Positions 22,106 through 34,820 of a stretch of DNA of 64,000 nucleotides are shown here, piece after piece. Where the stretch lies: positions 120,602,891 to 120,666,890 of the forward strand of contig CM043947.1 of NCBI GenBank assembly GCA_014529385.2. Direction: 5' to 3'. The notes under the pieces are model-generated. The model was not told the origin of the DNA, made no database searches, and saw only the letters and a program-made list of their open reading frames with translations. This stretch comes from Adiantum capillus-veneris (taxonomy: Eukaryota; Streptophyta; Polypodiopsida; Polypodiales; Pteridaceae). Each line of letters opens with the position of its first letter. Position 1 is the stretch's first letter. The position numbers and the translations under genes are program-made.

Positions 22106-22906
22106 CTATAAGTCATTATGCAAGTACCCATTTGAATGTATGTAACTTACAATCTGTTCCAGTCCATTAATAATATCAAAAATATGTGCCTTGAAATGCT
22201 CTTTTGTACCAATCCTCTGAGAAACACTGACATAATGCTTAGGAGGTACAGCCATGCCTGTAGTACTAGATAGCCATGTCCAATTCATAAGGGCTAGGCC
22301 ATTCCAGGAAGGGTATATTACAATAGGCTCTTCTTCATTACGATAGAGTCCAAGCGGAGATATGATACCACTGTGGCTTATAGACATATTTGTAGCTTCA
22401 TCGATTGCATGTAATTCTAGCAGAGCAAGGGTTTCTACAGCATTGAAGATTTTCACTATGTATATACTCTCTGTGAATGTGTCTTCCAAAACTTTACACA
22501 TGCAACAGTAATTGCCATATGCATGATGGACTCGTTGCGAGTCATCGGTAAAATGGATTTGCTAACGCTGTAATAAAACAATGTGCACATATTGGGAAGG
22601 ACCTTCACCACGATTGACTTTTTTATTCTGTGTACGACTAATCTATTTCTGTTTCTGTTTCCCCTTTGCCTCTTGAAACTTTTTATATATTCACTCTATT
22701 TTCTCGACTTTCAATGTACTATTAGAATCTATCTGTACGTTTTTCCCTAACTGTAAAAGTGACTTTTTAACTTCACCAAGAGCTTTAGATATTTCGTTGA
22801 GGAAAGCTTTCGAAGAAAGAAAAGTATTGCAATGCTCAAAGTAAGGCCACGTAGCCTTCAATCTAGCGATACTTGCCTCTTGTAACACCACAAACAACTC
22901 TTGCAA
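22106..22906 (-). pseudogene. Protein-kinase-like fragment truncated at the catalytic loop
   Basis: A minus-strand frame (22501-22106) matches the middle of a kinase fold: HSGIISPLGLY is like the start of beta-4, IVIYPSWNGLALMNWTWL resembles the hinge region, and IVSYIHSNGYLHNDL ends in the HxDL of the catalytic loop. A stop follows at once, so the following Lys/Asn and the DFG segment are missing. A second minus-strand open frame (22906-22691) with LKATWPYFEHCNTFLSSKAF may be an upstream exon of the same gene. The kinase subtype is not recognisable. It is either a truncated pseudogene or part of a gene whose next exon I failed to find; the sequence at the break has no GT splice donor, which favours truncation. 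Confidence 0.45.
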
Positions 22907-23219
22907 GTCGGTGCAAGTAGGCTAAAAAAAGCCTTCAAGCTCTTAGTCACTGAAAGCCAAACATCTCATGATAATTGTGGTTACCAAACATTGGCGCTCG
23001 TCTTTCTCTAAAGTTCTTTTCTCCCTTGAAATTTCCATAGTCTATATAGAAACAGTAAAAATTATGTTAAACTAGAGGAGAAAGAGCAAGTTATCTTCCC
23101 TTCACTGGAAAAACTATTACAAATTAAAACTTTAAATAATTTTACATTGAAGAAATTATTATAAAAGTGTAATATATTAACATGTTGGTTTGCAATACTA
23201 ATTGAGCAACAAGAATTTT

Positions 23220-24700
23220 TTTTCTTCATATAGCGACATAAAATTCTGTAGAGTAGTTTGTTTTTCTAAACGTACGCAACGTAAATGTTTCTACTGCATA
23301 TATTTTTTGAAACTAATATAAGTAAATACCGAATGAAATTATTAATATATATTGAAATATTCTAAGAAAAAATCATCTAACCAATATAAAAAATATAGTC
23401 AATAAAAGTACTGACTTTTTATATGCAAGTATGGAATTCTATAGAGTATTCTAGAACAATGTACAATATTCCTGTTGAATAATTTTCTAAGAGAAACAGA
23501 TATCCAACAATAATATCAACATGTATTCAAGTAGTATGAAAATACATTTTTTTTCTGTCTACAATCAACTGCCTACAATCAAGACACAGTTGCGAAGCAT
23601 ATATTAATCTACCAATCAATTATTGGAATATGACTGGTCAACGTAAAAACCATGACTGTAAAAAAAGATATTTCTTATAAACAAATGCAAAATTTTACAA
23701 GTTGTTTGAAAAAATACGCAATATAATTGTCCCTACTGAGCAATCTTTCACAACTACTGTAAGCAGACACCAATGAAAATATCGACATGTATTTAAGCAT
23801 TTCAAGAATCTAGTTCTTGTCTACAAATGAAACGAGACTACAAAGTGCATGTTGATCTGTAAATAGATTATCCAAAAGTACAAAATGCACGCTGATTTAC
23901 AAATAGATTATCTGAAGACAGAATGAGTTTGAATATGACAATTTTCGCTACAAAATTCAAGCAAACTTCTTATACACAAATGTAGAGTTTCATAAAGCAA
24001 CTTATTTTTAGAAGAGTGTACAACATACATATTTCTACCTGGTAGAAATTGTAGAGCAGTGCAAGTGATGCCAAGCAAAAACATCGACGTATATTCAAGT
24101 ACTATAGAAACATTTCTTTTGGCTAAAAAATGTAGCCATGAAATGTACATCAATATACCAGATGGAAAGCGAACATGCAAGGGAATATTGGAAGGGAGAA
24201 CAACTTTCGAATGGACCATTCACCTTACAATATTCTAACTTCTCTATTTAATGTAAAAACTCACTTGATGTAAACAAATTTGCATTTGTTTACAAATCAT
24301 CTGGTCACTTTCAGCATATATAGTGCAAAAAAATATATACTTCTAAATTGTACACTCTGGAAAACGAGCATTGGAAACTGAAACCACTAGCAACATTGAA
24401 TATGATGTAAAAGATTGCACATATTTAATTTAAAAGCACTACCAAGTCTTCAAGAGAAGACGTTAGAGTGCGATTAAACATTGTTTTTTTCTCTGTTGCA
24501 CTATTTTGTGTTTGGAAGACATAATAGTGCACTTGTATGCACGTTTATTTCCTTTTGAGAACACAATCAAGTCTTCAGAAGAAGACATTGACGTGTATTT
24601 GAATATGAAAAGATTTTACCCGCACAACTATGTCCTGAGAATAAGACAGTAGAGTGCATTTCAAAAGGAAAAAAACTAAATCTAGATATATTTAAAATCG
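23220..24700. repeat. Diverged tandem repeat, period about 270-300 bp
   Basis: Units share an ordered set of words: an ATGCAAGTATGGAATTCTATAGAG-type opening, a GTACAA(T/C)AT(A/T) stretch, then CAACATGTATTCAAGTAGTATG. The last word appears at about 23518, 23785 and 24086, with weaker forms near 24588. Identity is low (about 60-70 percent by eye), so this is an old array. Confidence 0.55.
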
Positions 24701-24989
24701 AAGTTTACCTCCTATAACATTCGAAGTTGTTATATATTTTTTCTTTGTTTAGTCACAATGAACTATTATCAATATCATTTTTTTTTTGTTGATATGACTA
24801 CGTCACTATATGAAAGAACCATAAGTTTTCTACAAAGACAAACAAAGAACTTGAAATTCACGAATCAAAATCTAATTTAAATTTGTATTCAGGTCACAAT
24901 ACATTACGTGCATCCATTCACTGGAAACTGTTATTAATATGTATACCATCTTTACATAGTTTAGATGAATATTCTTTCTATTTTTTCCC

Positions 24990-24990
<1 letters not shown>

Positions 24991-25036
<46 letters not shown>
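24991..25036. repeat. (TC)n microsatellite
   Basis: An uninterrupted run of about 23 TC units. Confidence 0.97.
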
Positions 25037-25038
<2 letters not shown>

Positions 25039-25534
25039 TTTCATAAATGTATAGAAACAAGTTTTAGAAAATATTTAATTTTACTATTTTTTAAGTTTAT
25101 ATTCAATTGGGAAGACTTGAAGATGGTTCAATAGAGTAAGCAAACCTTGGAAGTTTTGATCACGTAGAATATTTACTAATTTAAATTCTATGGTACTAAA
25201 GTATGAAAAGAAGAATACGTGTTGGAGTCCAATTCAAGTCTTTTATGCAAACAACGAACAGGGATTAAAAATGAATCAATTTGTAGTGTGGGGATCCTGG
25301 TATGTTGAGAATCCACTGCTTATGCATCGCATATTCACCATCTAGTCTTTAGTAGTACCTTCACTACAGAGAAAGCAGTATTGGACGCCTCCGACTGCAT
25401 CAATCAAATTGAACTTGGACTATGTGGGAACTTGCGATTGAGAAGAAAGAGTAAACATGGTTTTATTACTCTGACTATTGTACGTTTTTTAGGTAGCAGA
25501 GGTCAAAGTGACGTAATTATACAAGGTTGCAGAC

Positions 25535-26929
25535 ATGGTCCATTGCATTAGCAAGAACAAGGATCCTGTACGGGTGGATGCAGACTTTGTCCCTGCCCCC
25601 ATTGGGCATCATGTATTTTTTCATAAGACCTCGCTTTGCATTTGCTCCAAACCCACAACATCCCACCCCTATCCCTACTATCTTGGTGACACTTTAATAG
25701 AAACCAGTTTAATGCATTCATCATGGGAGACCGTGCATCATATGATTAATGCGTCTTTGTATAGTGTCGTTCATATGAATAAGACTGGCTCATTAGCAAT
25801 ATATCTTCGATTGTGGCCAAAGCAATAGCATTCATGGACAAGTATGAGACCAAGAAAATGGTTTAAGCAGACTTAACCATGAGATTGCAAGTCTTGCTGA
25901 ATGAGACCCCTACACAGTTGCATCCCTTTGTGAGAAGACTAATCCACGCATTAATGGATGGCAAGTTGCGAAGAACATAGGGCTACCCAAAACAGTCCTC
26001 TTGGCTTTGTACTCTCATGTGCAATCTTATGTAGGCTTGCACTAAGGTAGACGTTGTGGCAGCCGCTTACTTGGACATGATGCACATAGTTCCTCATTGT
26101 CCTGCCATCGTGGGAATGGCGAGGGTGTTTGGCCAATAAAGAGCAGCCACGCATGTTTTTGCATTGTAAGGCAGCCATGTACAAGCGAGGAGTGTACGTT
26201 GAAACTAGGCAAGCTTGCATATACAAATGGAGAACCCCTACAATAGCCTCTACTGCAACTGTACAATCTTTCTATGTCACATTGATGATCTTACTTGAGA
26301 AGACGGACTGTGTGTTTGAGCATAAGAAATAGTATTGTGGGTGCTAAGTATGCAGAAACAAAAAAGCTTTAAAAACTCACTTGCATCAACGTAGTAGCAG
26401 CTTCTATGTAGCACTCATGCGTCCAAATGTTTTCTTTCTCCTTATGCATGCCAGTATGAATATTACGAATGAAGACGTAACGTGTGCATTTCATGGGGCT
26501 TGTATACTTATACACAAACTTTTCAAGCTTCACATTGTACCAACTTTTATGAGCACCTATAGCAATGGTCAACTGATGGCACTAGCAATATCACCCAAAC
26601 AACTTTGTCAAAGGAATCAACCATGCAAATGCATTGTTCTTTGTCTGATGGAATACTATATTTCTTCTCATGTTACTAACATACATTTGCCTCTGGTTCT
26701 CTAGACCTGCATAACACCATGTAGTGAGCACATCGAAAATTTTGATAGTTACATCTATTGAGAACTGTTTGCTTGGGGAACCCTTACCATGCATATCCCC
26801 TTAAAGTGTTGTTCAGCACAATACGTCTAGGGAAACTGTTGCCTTACATTCACTAAAAACATCCCAAAACTTTCTAGTCCTGTTCCTATAAGTGAACATA
26901 CACTAGATAATAAAAGGTGCTAGTGCTGG
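25535..26929. other. No recognisable gene
   Basis: Open frames are short and broken. One from 25535 to 25828 begins MVHCISKNKDPVRVDADF but has no motif I recognise and is followed by stops. It may be an old transposon or gene remnant. Confidence 0.3.
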
Positions 26930-29512
26930 CTTAAAGAATTGAAAACTAGCTACAAAAAAACGTGGATTCAGCACGCAAAATGCGACAAAATTGTCATGTA
27001 AACTAGGGATGAAAATGCAGCTTTCAATGAGGCTGATGGTAGAAATCAATGAAGGCACTTACCTCCGTTGCATTAGCGTTTTCAGTTTTCAGTTTTTAGT
27101 AGTTAGATTCCGTACCGCAACCCCCAAACCTCATAGATCTGACCTTCCCGCAGTACATCCTCGCGACATGGTCAGGTCAACCAGCGTTTGTAGATTTAGC
27201 CCGTTGTTCATAGATTTCAACATCTGCGTTGTCATTGTTGCGTCTTTGTCATCACCGTCGTCACCGACGAAAAGTCAGAATTAAGTAGTTACAAGATTTG
27301 CAGATTTCAATCCTTAGTGTTTTCAATTTTCAGCCCGTCTCATCATCGTCCTCATCATCGTCGACAAGCCCATTGCATTGTAGAGGAGTAGATTGGCCTC
27401 ACCATAGCGAGTGGGGCCTTTGGAGGAAGGTTTGACAACATTTTGGTGTCGTACTCTAGGATATCCCCATGATTTATAGCCATCTCAAAGGTTGAATTGC
27501 TTTAGATATGTAAAAATTAACAACCTTCAGGTGACTAGCCCTCAGAATATCTTTCTTGTTTGGTATCATGATTTCTTTTGGATCTAATTGGATGGATTAT
27601 CTTCTCTAGTTTTAGTGACTTGTTGAATGCTACAGACTTAGCTTTGTTGGAATAAAAAACTGAAAGCCTGCTACAAAAATGCAACGTGCGAGCATGGGCA
27701 TTATCTGTCAGCTTGTGGAATAGCTAGATCGGGGTCTCGATTTATAGGCACCCCTCAAATAGAGGCTCATATTTGGGCTTTGACTCGATTGCTAAAAGAT
27801 GGAAGCTCTAGATAAATCCTCGTCTCTATTAAAGACGTGGTTCCAAATGTAGGCTCACGATGCTTGTAGACTCCCATAGTGGTTACCTCAGATTGGAACA
27901 CTGGCTCTGGATTAATGGCTAATGGTTGCTAAGAAAATATAGATTCAGGCCTTTCCCTTTTCAGTAACAAGCTCATTGTGGAGATTCTCAGTGTGATTTT
28001 TCTCGTCTACCTGTTAGTAATGACGATGGTATTGTGTCTTACAGCCTTATTGGAGGTAAGGTGATAGGATATTACACTAGGAGAGTGGTGGAGAATTACC
28101 ATGTAAACCGGGACTGAAAATCCAGTTTTCAATGAGGTCGATGATAGAAAACAACAGGAGTACTTACCTTGAGTTCAGTCCTTAGTGTTTTCAGTTTTTA
28201 GCCCGTATCATCATCGTTCTCCTCGTCGTCGACATCATCGACAAGCCCATTGCATTGTAGAGTTTTGTGCAATAAGTAGTAGATTGGTCTCACCATAGCA
28301 AGTGGGGCCTTCGGAGGAAGGTTTAACAGCATTTTGGTGTAGTACTCTGGGATATCCCAACATTTATAGCCATCCGAAGGTTGAATTGCTTTAGCTATGT
28401 AAAAAATTAACAACCTTCAGGTGATTAGTCCTCAGAATATCTTTCTTGTTTGGTATCATGATTTCTTTTGGAACTAATTGGATGGAGTATGTTCTCTAGT
28501 TTGGCGTCTTGTTGAATACTATAGACTTAGCTTTGTTGGAATGAACAGCTGAAAGCTTGCTACAAGAGCGTGTGCGTTATCTGTTAGCTTGTGGAATAGC
28601 TATGTCGGGGTCTCACTTTATAGGCACCCCTCAGATAGAGACTCATCTTGGGGCTTTGACTCGATTGCTAAAAGATGGAAGCTCTAGATAAATCCTTGTC
28701 TCTGTAAAAGATGTGGTTCCAAATGTAGGCTCACGATGCTTGTGGACTCCCGTGGTGGTTACCTCAGATTGGAACACTGGCTCTGGACTAATGGCTACTG
28801 ATTGCTAAGAAGATGTAGATTCACGCCTTTCCCTTTCCAGCAACAAGCTCATTGCGGAGACTCTCAATGTGATTTTGCTCGTGTACCTGCTAGTAATGAC
28901 GATGGTACTGTGTCTTACAGCCTTACTAGAGGTAAGGCGATAGGGTATTACACTAGGAGAGTGGTGGAGAAATGAGCAGTCCTGGATAATCGAAGGCGTC
29001 AGCACTGACTTAAAGAACTGAAAACTAGGTACAAAAAACGCAGATTTGGTACTCAAAATGCAACAAATTTACCATGTAGACCAAGACTAAAAATCCAGTT
29101 TTCAATGAGGCCGATGATAGAAAACAATGGGAGTACTTACCTCCCTTGCATCAGCATTTTCAATTTTCAGTTTCCAGTAGTTAGATTCCATATCGCAGCC
29201 CCCAAACTTCGCATATATCACCTTCGCGCAGCAGGTCCTCATCGCACGGTCAGATTAGCTATCATTTGCACATTCAGGCCGCTATTCGCAGATTTCAACA
29301 TCTGCATTTTCAACGCATCACCATCACATTGTCGTCATCACCGTCATCATCGATGTAGAGTCAGGATTCAGCAGATACAAGATTTGCAAATTTCAGCCCT
29401 TAGCATTTTCAATTTTCAGCCCGGCTCGTTGTCGTCCTCATCATCATCGACATCGTCGATAAGTCCACTGCATTGTAGAGATTTGTACAATCAATAGTAG
29501 ACCGCTCTCACC
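26930..29512 (+). repeat. Three tandem LTR-like copies (plus orientation), kin of the LTR at 40033
   Basis: Near-identical blocks start at about 26940, 28098 and 29013-29071. Examples are ATGTAAACTAGGGATGAAAA at 26995, ATGTAAACCGGGACTGAAAA at 28100, and the related ATGTAGACCAAGACTAAAAA. The offset between copies one and two is 1105 bp, falling to about 876 bp after a 230-bp deletion in copy two. Their downstream word GTGGGGCCTTCGGAGGA and the preceding CAATCAATAGTAGACC match, in opposite orientation, the LTR at 40033-41261. In copy two the minus strand has a 71-codon open frame (28413-28198) with an acidic tail (DDVDDEENDDDTG). Copies one and three break it, so I treat it as chance. Copy three is interrupted at 29518 by another element and resumes at 34821. 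Confidence 0.7.
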
Positions 29513-29517
29513 ATAGA

Positions 29518-29671
29518 TGTCAGGACACCGGCAAGGCCGGACTAGACAAGGGCAGGGTCGGGCTAGGCGGTGTGGAACGAAGAGTCCAACTAGGGCAAAG
29601 GGCCAGGGGCTTGCCTATATAATGGGTGTTTGGGTGGTGGACTCTCAGGCTCTAGCTTCCCTTGTCTAACA
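29518..29671 (+). repeat. 5' LTR
   Basis: Begins TGTCAGGACACC and ends CTTGTCTAACA. A TATATAA-like CCTATATAATGGG lies at about 29614, a plausible TATA box. Confidence 0.92.
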
Positions 29672-29672
29672 C

Positions 29673-29684
29673 TGGTATCACAGC
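29673..29684 (+). promoter_or_regulatory. Primer binding site (Met-tRNA-like)
   Basis: TGGTATCACAGC starts one base after the LTR. It differs by one base from TGGTATCAGAGC, the complement of the plant initiator Met tRNA 3' end. Confidence 0.85.
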
Positions 29685-30511
29685 TTAGGTCTATTTTTGG
29701 GAAAGGGGGAAGGGCGTGGAGCTTTCTAGCCACTCAAGGCTTGCATGTCGGGGTCATACACAGTGGGGAGCACCCCTTAGCAAGGGAGATGACGAAGCCG
29801 CCGCCCGTGGGCACACTACCTTGGCAAGGGAGGGCTGTCGGGTGCAGGAGCACCAAGGCGGGTGCGCTTGGGCTCGTTAGCGGTGCGACGCCGTGCTCGG
29901 GATTTTACGACACAGGGCCGAAGCCCCTTGGGCTTCACATTGACCGCCCTGGGATCTCAAGCCTCTGCATGCTGCCCGTTGGCGCCATAGCCGATTGTGG
30001 AGCTCGTTTTTTCCCACTTGAAGGGCGCCCACCCCCTTAGGGGTAGTGGCCATACCCAATAAATTTAATCTTAAGGGGTGGTACCCACAGTGGGTAACCC
30101 ACCCCCCTTCTACTCCACTAAGTGCGAGTACGGCAAGGCCGAGCAAGGCGGAATCAACAAAGCCGACACGCATTCCAACGACAATTTCCTGCGTATTACG
30201 TAGAAACTCAAAAATTTCAAGACGACCAAATTGGCGAAGTTGCAGTACAAGTTTTTGTTGCCATCAATTACCGTTTTCAAGCCTAATTGATTCGACTATC
30301 AAGAGCTAGTGGAATTACATACGGCAGATAATTCAAATCACTTTCCATCGGACTACTTTCGATCTTGACGGAGTTAGCAAGGCTCTTATACTTTGCGAGT
30401 GCTCTCAATATCAGTTGCGAACCTAATTAGCAAGGCTAGTTATTGGGTGACGCCGATACATCATACGGCTACGAGAGTTCTCCTTATTTGCTCGCAATAC
30501 ATACAGTCGTC

Positions 30512-30924
30512 ATGGATACAGAACTTTCCGAGAATCACCTTCTTTATTTTGAACTTCCTTCAACCGCATCTACTCCTCCTCCTCAAAGTGTGCTTGAACT
30601 TTTGGAGGATACTAGCAATCTCACGATGACAAAGAGTGCGTTACACGACATGAATTTCAAATATTTAAAGAACGGTTTCGCAAATTGGTGGTTCGCATCC
30701 AATTGCTTGCTACACAGGTGGATAACCTTACAGAGCTGGTCATGTCGTGCATTCCACAGATTATCGTGTCTACACCTATGGAAATCATTGAACGAGTCTC
30801 CGGCAAGGTGGCAAAGAGGAGACTTTCCACGATCGATTTTCACAAAGCCAAAGTGCAAAAGTTATGTTTCAATTGTATGGGACAGCATCAACGGAAACAT
30901 TGTCCCCAGGTACTGCATTCTTAG
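30512..30924 (+). pseudogene. Decayed gag with zinc knuckle
   Basis: A frame starting MDTELSENHLLYFELPST at 30512 and continuing in a shifted frame to 30924 has gag-like composition. It ends in KLCFNCMGQHQRKHCPQ, a Cys-His cluster of the form CX2CX3HX4C resembling a nucleocapsid knuckle that has lost one spacing residue. Frameshifts are present. Confidence 0.5.
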
Positions 30925-31999
30925 CTCTTCGAGGGATTTTGCTGCTAAGTAGTCAATCAATTTCTTGCATGCTCTTTAGAGGTTATCTTCCCTTCAGATA
31001 ACCCTTTTTGGTTAGTTGTATATGATACAATACCTGGCTTAGTATAGCATATTCAATCACGATATAATACATAATGCTTTCTTTAAGCAATTCTGACATG
31101 GTCATTTAGCTAAAAGTGACAAATTTTGTATTGAGACTTTCCACAGTTGGCATATGCTATGAGCATACCAACTTGGAATGAATTTGACACTATGCTTGCA
31201 TACTCTTTCACTACATACTGGATGGGCATGAAAGCCATATGAAAGTGTATATGATATACATGACGGAAGCCGGGTTAGATTATGTTAAGATCTACTTGAT
31301 TATTCATGCAAAGGATTGTCAGTTATGCAAAGCAAATAATTTTTCCAGCTACACGAGAAGCAAGGCTTCTAACTCGTGCTAAGATACTGCCTACTGGACG
31401 TCAAGGTAATTGGCACACATGTTTGGGGCACTAGCAAACATTGGGATATCACCTCCCAAGCATTCCTACCGGTACCGACTATGCAAGGCACTTATGATTT
31501 TGGCTTGTATGTTAGAGCCCGTCACTGTAGCCAAGGGCTTACAATTTTGTATGCATGGGTTCTGCACGACATGCTACCCTATGAATTACACTGACTACCC
31601 TATGAGTGTTCTGATATCACAATTGCAACTCTGTCACGGACAGACTAAAACAAGAATTGTTTTAATATGATTGTTGGTTGCTATCAAAACACAACAACAT
31701 TAGAAGGAACCTACTTCTAGGACTTACTTTACGGGCAAAGTGCCGATGCTAAGTCCTTCTCATACAATCACGACCCCTGCATGGTAGGTGGGTCGAAATG
31801 AGTTCTGTTCTTGTGTTACCTCTCTCAATGAGAGCGTCATACTTGGAAAGTGTGGGCTGCTTATTCGATAGGCTGCAATTTGGACATAAGATGCGTAAGA
31901 CCATACAGCTTGCATGCACCCTCTAAAACCTTAAGGAAAGTTCCTCTCTCTCTTTATGGGAATAATGTGCAACTCGTCTATGAAACTTTTGACACGTGT

Positions 32000-32151
32000 T
32001 TTGCTGGTGAGTCAGCATGAGCCAAGGTGCTCTACCTCTCAACTGGCACGTGACTAAGATGCTATTCAAATTAGTATTCTTTGCTGGTGAGTCAGCCTGA
32101 GCCAAGGTGCTCAGCCAACACGTGACTAAGATGCTATTCAAATTAGTATTC
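32000..32151. repeat. Tandem duplication of about 80 bp inside the element
   Basis: TTTGCTGGTGAGTCAGC occurs at 32000 and 32080. Both units continue into CACGTGACTAAGATGC and AAATTAGTATTC. Confidence 0.9.
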
Positions 32152-33879
32152 ATCGATTTTTCCATTGAACACTAATTTGCATCATGGCTATGAGCTACAT
32201 TGGCTAAGAGCCATTGTCAGGCCAAGGGTAAGACCTAACTACTGGCATTCTTTGGGTGATTGTTTTCAAGATCAAACAAGCTCTACCCAGGGAAGTACAC
32301 ATCGACATTATTGGACAAGTAAGATTCTTGACAGTATAGAGGTCTAGAGTCACTTTTGCACTATATGTTTCTAGTGCGACGTTCAAGTTGAGTTCTTAAT
32401 ACTCTTCCATTCTAGAATATGGGGTCTAGAGTCAGCAAACAGTTGAGACAACATGGCTGTTGATACGAGCTAGGCATCTCACTTGTGTGGATTTCTTGCT
32501 CTCTCTATAGCACTATGAGTGTCTATGGTATCCCAGTTTTCAGGTACGACCCCGCGGGTGCTTACTAAATCATCACATGGTCATGGAGGATTACAGTTTG
32601 ATCTAGTCCCGTTATACTTTCAAGGAAAGACTTCCGCAATCTACCACGCGGTAGCAGAACAATTCAACTTTTCAAGTTGACTCCCATCATTCTGCACACG
32701 GTTAACTATGTTAGTTACGGTTACGTGCTAGTCGAGCAGTTTCTACAAAGGGTCTTACCAAACGATTTGACTACGTAGAGCCTAATTGAAGGGTTTGGAT
32801 TGCAAAGGCAACACCCAGGGTTTCTAGTGCAATGTTGCTTGTTTTCTACAGATGGACAACATGTACCTCTGTATTTGAATACGAGTAAGTGAACAATCAG
32901 TTCAATCCAGGTACGCATCTATTGATTTGGTGTTATCCAGTTTTTAGTATGCATTGCTTGGATGTTTCAAGTCGTTTAAATACACTTGAATATTTCAGGG
33001 CCATGCCAAGGGCAGGTCGGAACAAGTATTTTTGGGCCGTAGTGTCCAATATACATTAAAATGATGAATCCACTTATCGGATTCGATTTGGCACATGTTG
33101 TCACATGGGATACAACATGGTCTAGGGACTCAAGGAGTTCGATTTAGCCAGTGTGGAGCAAGGATAATGAGGGTCCCTCTCACTCCCATCGTAGAGTGTT
33201 TACATTAACCTCCACACACAAGTACATCTTGTACTTAAAGAATGTTCTTTTTTCAGACATTCTTACATGAGACATATTCCACATGTGGAGGATATGAGTC
33301 TTTGGGACCGACACTGGCGCGCACTATATCAAGTATGTGTCACGACAAAGTCCCTAAGTGCTGGTCTAATCAATTTTCTATACCATTTGTAGCACGACGT
33401 ATCAAGAGCAATTTCAATGGCCAGAAATTGTGCTCCTAATACTTAGCATGACTTGTTCACGTACAAGTACTACTAAACAACATTACAGATGGTTGTTTAT
33501 ACATATAGCAAGGCTCTAAGTTGTTACTAAAAAAGTTTCATTGTTTGAACCTAGAAGTGGTCAATGTTTCACCTTTTATTATGGTTCATACGGTTTCAAC
33601 AAGGCTTGCACAAGATTGCAACTGAAAGTATTTATTTTCTTTTTAGAATTATGTACATTCCATTTTAATATGTGCTAGATGCATCACATTTTCCATAAGT
33701 ATTGGCAAGGATTACCATGGATATCCAGGTTCGGATCTGTTCTTAGCTAAATGAACGCACACTAGGTGTTATGGGCCCTAACAGCAAAGGCTGATTTGGA
33801 ACGGCAGACATATTCCTAAAGTTGTTGCTTATGAAGCATTTTTTTTGCACTCTATGTGCAGTATCTCCATGAGTTTACT

Positions 33880-34664
33880 CGTCACTCCATCAATCACCAA
33901 TAGAGGTCATGGCTCGGTTTGGATGCTTGTAGATCTTTCAAGTTAACCACGATGGTTATTCGTCCAATTGTTGATTCCTCAGCAATGTGGTATGATATTG
34001 TCATTCCCATTTACCAGCCATCTGGAAAGACTGGCTGTAAACCGTGGGGGAAACGCACCACAATACTGTCACTTATCCAAGGGGATATGCAGGTTACAAA
34101 GTGTAATCTTGTGCTAAAGGATATGCAAGTGCATACGTTAACACCACGCGATCCAATTAGTAAGCATTTATTGCTCTACTTGGAGTTTGCTTATAAAGAT
34201 TAAAGCATGGTTGCGATTAGGTGTAGTTTCTTCATGTATAAATCAAGTTCTCAACCTTGAACACTAGTGATGGTGGGGTTGTTTACTACTCAAATTGGAA
34301 AACAAGTCAATGACTTAAACGTGGCTAATGAGTATATTAGCAAGTTAATTTCATGAAAAGTGAAAAGAGGTACTCTTTAGGGTACATCCTTGTGTGATAA
34401 CTCGTTTTGAATACTCATGGGTGTTCTAAATGGAGTCTACACATATGATAGGAATCGGTAACACAAGCTGGTTGCAAACGGACAACAATGTGGAAAATCA
34501 AGATGTTACTCTTGGTTTCATTGAACCTCCTATGGAATCGTGTTCAGGTCAACCAAAAAGCTGGATCCATGAAGGATGCCACTTGGGAAAACATTAGTGT
34601 TCTTACGAAGAAGTTCCACACTTTTGTTTTCGAGGATGAAAACTCTTCTTTAAGGGGGGAGTAA
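33880..34664 (+). pseudogene. Decayed integrase and C-terminal tail, with polypurine tract
   Basis: SITNRGHGSVWMLVDL (about 33890) matches the start of a Ty3 integrase core (usually TNRGHDSVWVVVDR). LLLYLEFAYKD (about 34175) matches the EFAYN segment. The end ATWENISVLTKKFHTFVFED (about 34585) is the usual chromodomain-adjacent tail before the stop and the purine tract AAGGGGGGAG at 34652-34661. Stops and shifts abound, so no enzyme can be made. The region between about 31000 and 33880 should have held RT and RNase H, but I recognise no motif there. Confidence 0.55.
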
Positions 34665-34815
34665 TGTCAGGACACCGGCAAGGCCGGACTAGACAAGGGC
34701 AGGGCCGGGCTAGGCGGTGTGGAATGGGGAGTCCAACTAGGGCAAAGGGCCAGGGGCTTGCCTATATGGGTGGTTGGGTGGTGGACTCTTAAGCTCTAGC
34801 TTCCCTTGTCTTACA
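34665..34815 (+). repeat. 3' LTR
   Basis: Same sequence as the LTR at 29518 apart from about ten differences. It ends CTTGTCTTACA and is followed by the target duplication ATAGA. Confidence 0.92.
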
Positions 34816-34820
34816 ATAGA

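Larger units (their letters stand above)
22907..25534. other. AT-rich region without recognised gene
   Basis: No coding region is recognised. It contains the diverged tandem repeats at 23220-24700 and the (TC)n tract at 24991-25036 (listed separately). Confidence 0.4.
29518..34815 (+). mobile_element. Complete short-LTR Ty3-type retrotransposon, 5.3 kb
   Basis: Matching LTRs of 154 bp (29518-29671) and 151 bp (34665-34815) start with TGTCAGGACACCGG and end in ACA. They are flanked by the 5-bp target duplication ATAGA (29513-29517 and 34816-34820). A primer binding site follows the first LTR and a polypurine tract precedes the second. Removing the element rejoins the interrupted LTR-like repeat, confirming the insertion. 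Short LTRs, total size and a C-terminal FPxFxLED-like tail resemble Reina-type chromoviruses, but the coding region is heavily decayed and the lineage is tentative. The LTRs differ at roughly ten positions, so the insertion is not very recent. Confidence 0.92.

Noticed and set aside
28198-28413. 71-codon minus-strand frame with acidic tail
   Set aside because: It is open in only one of three tandem LTR-like copies. The others break it, so it is not under coding constraint.
31990-32040. Possible hammerhead ribozyme (CTGGTGAGTC near GAAAC)
   Set aside because: The core word differs from CTGATGA, and the GAAA element is not placed correctly after a second stem.
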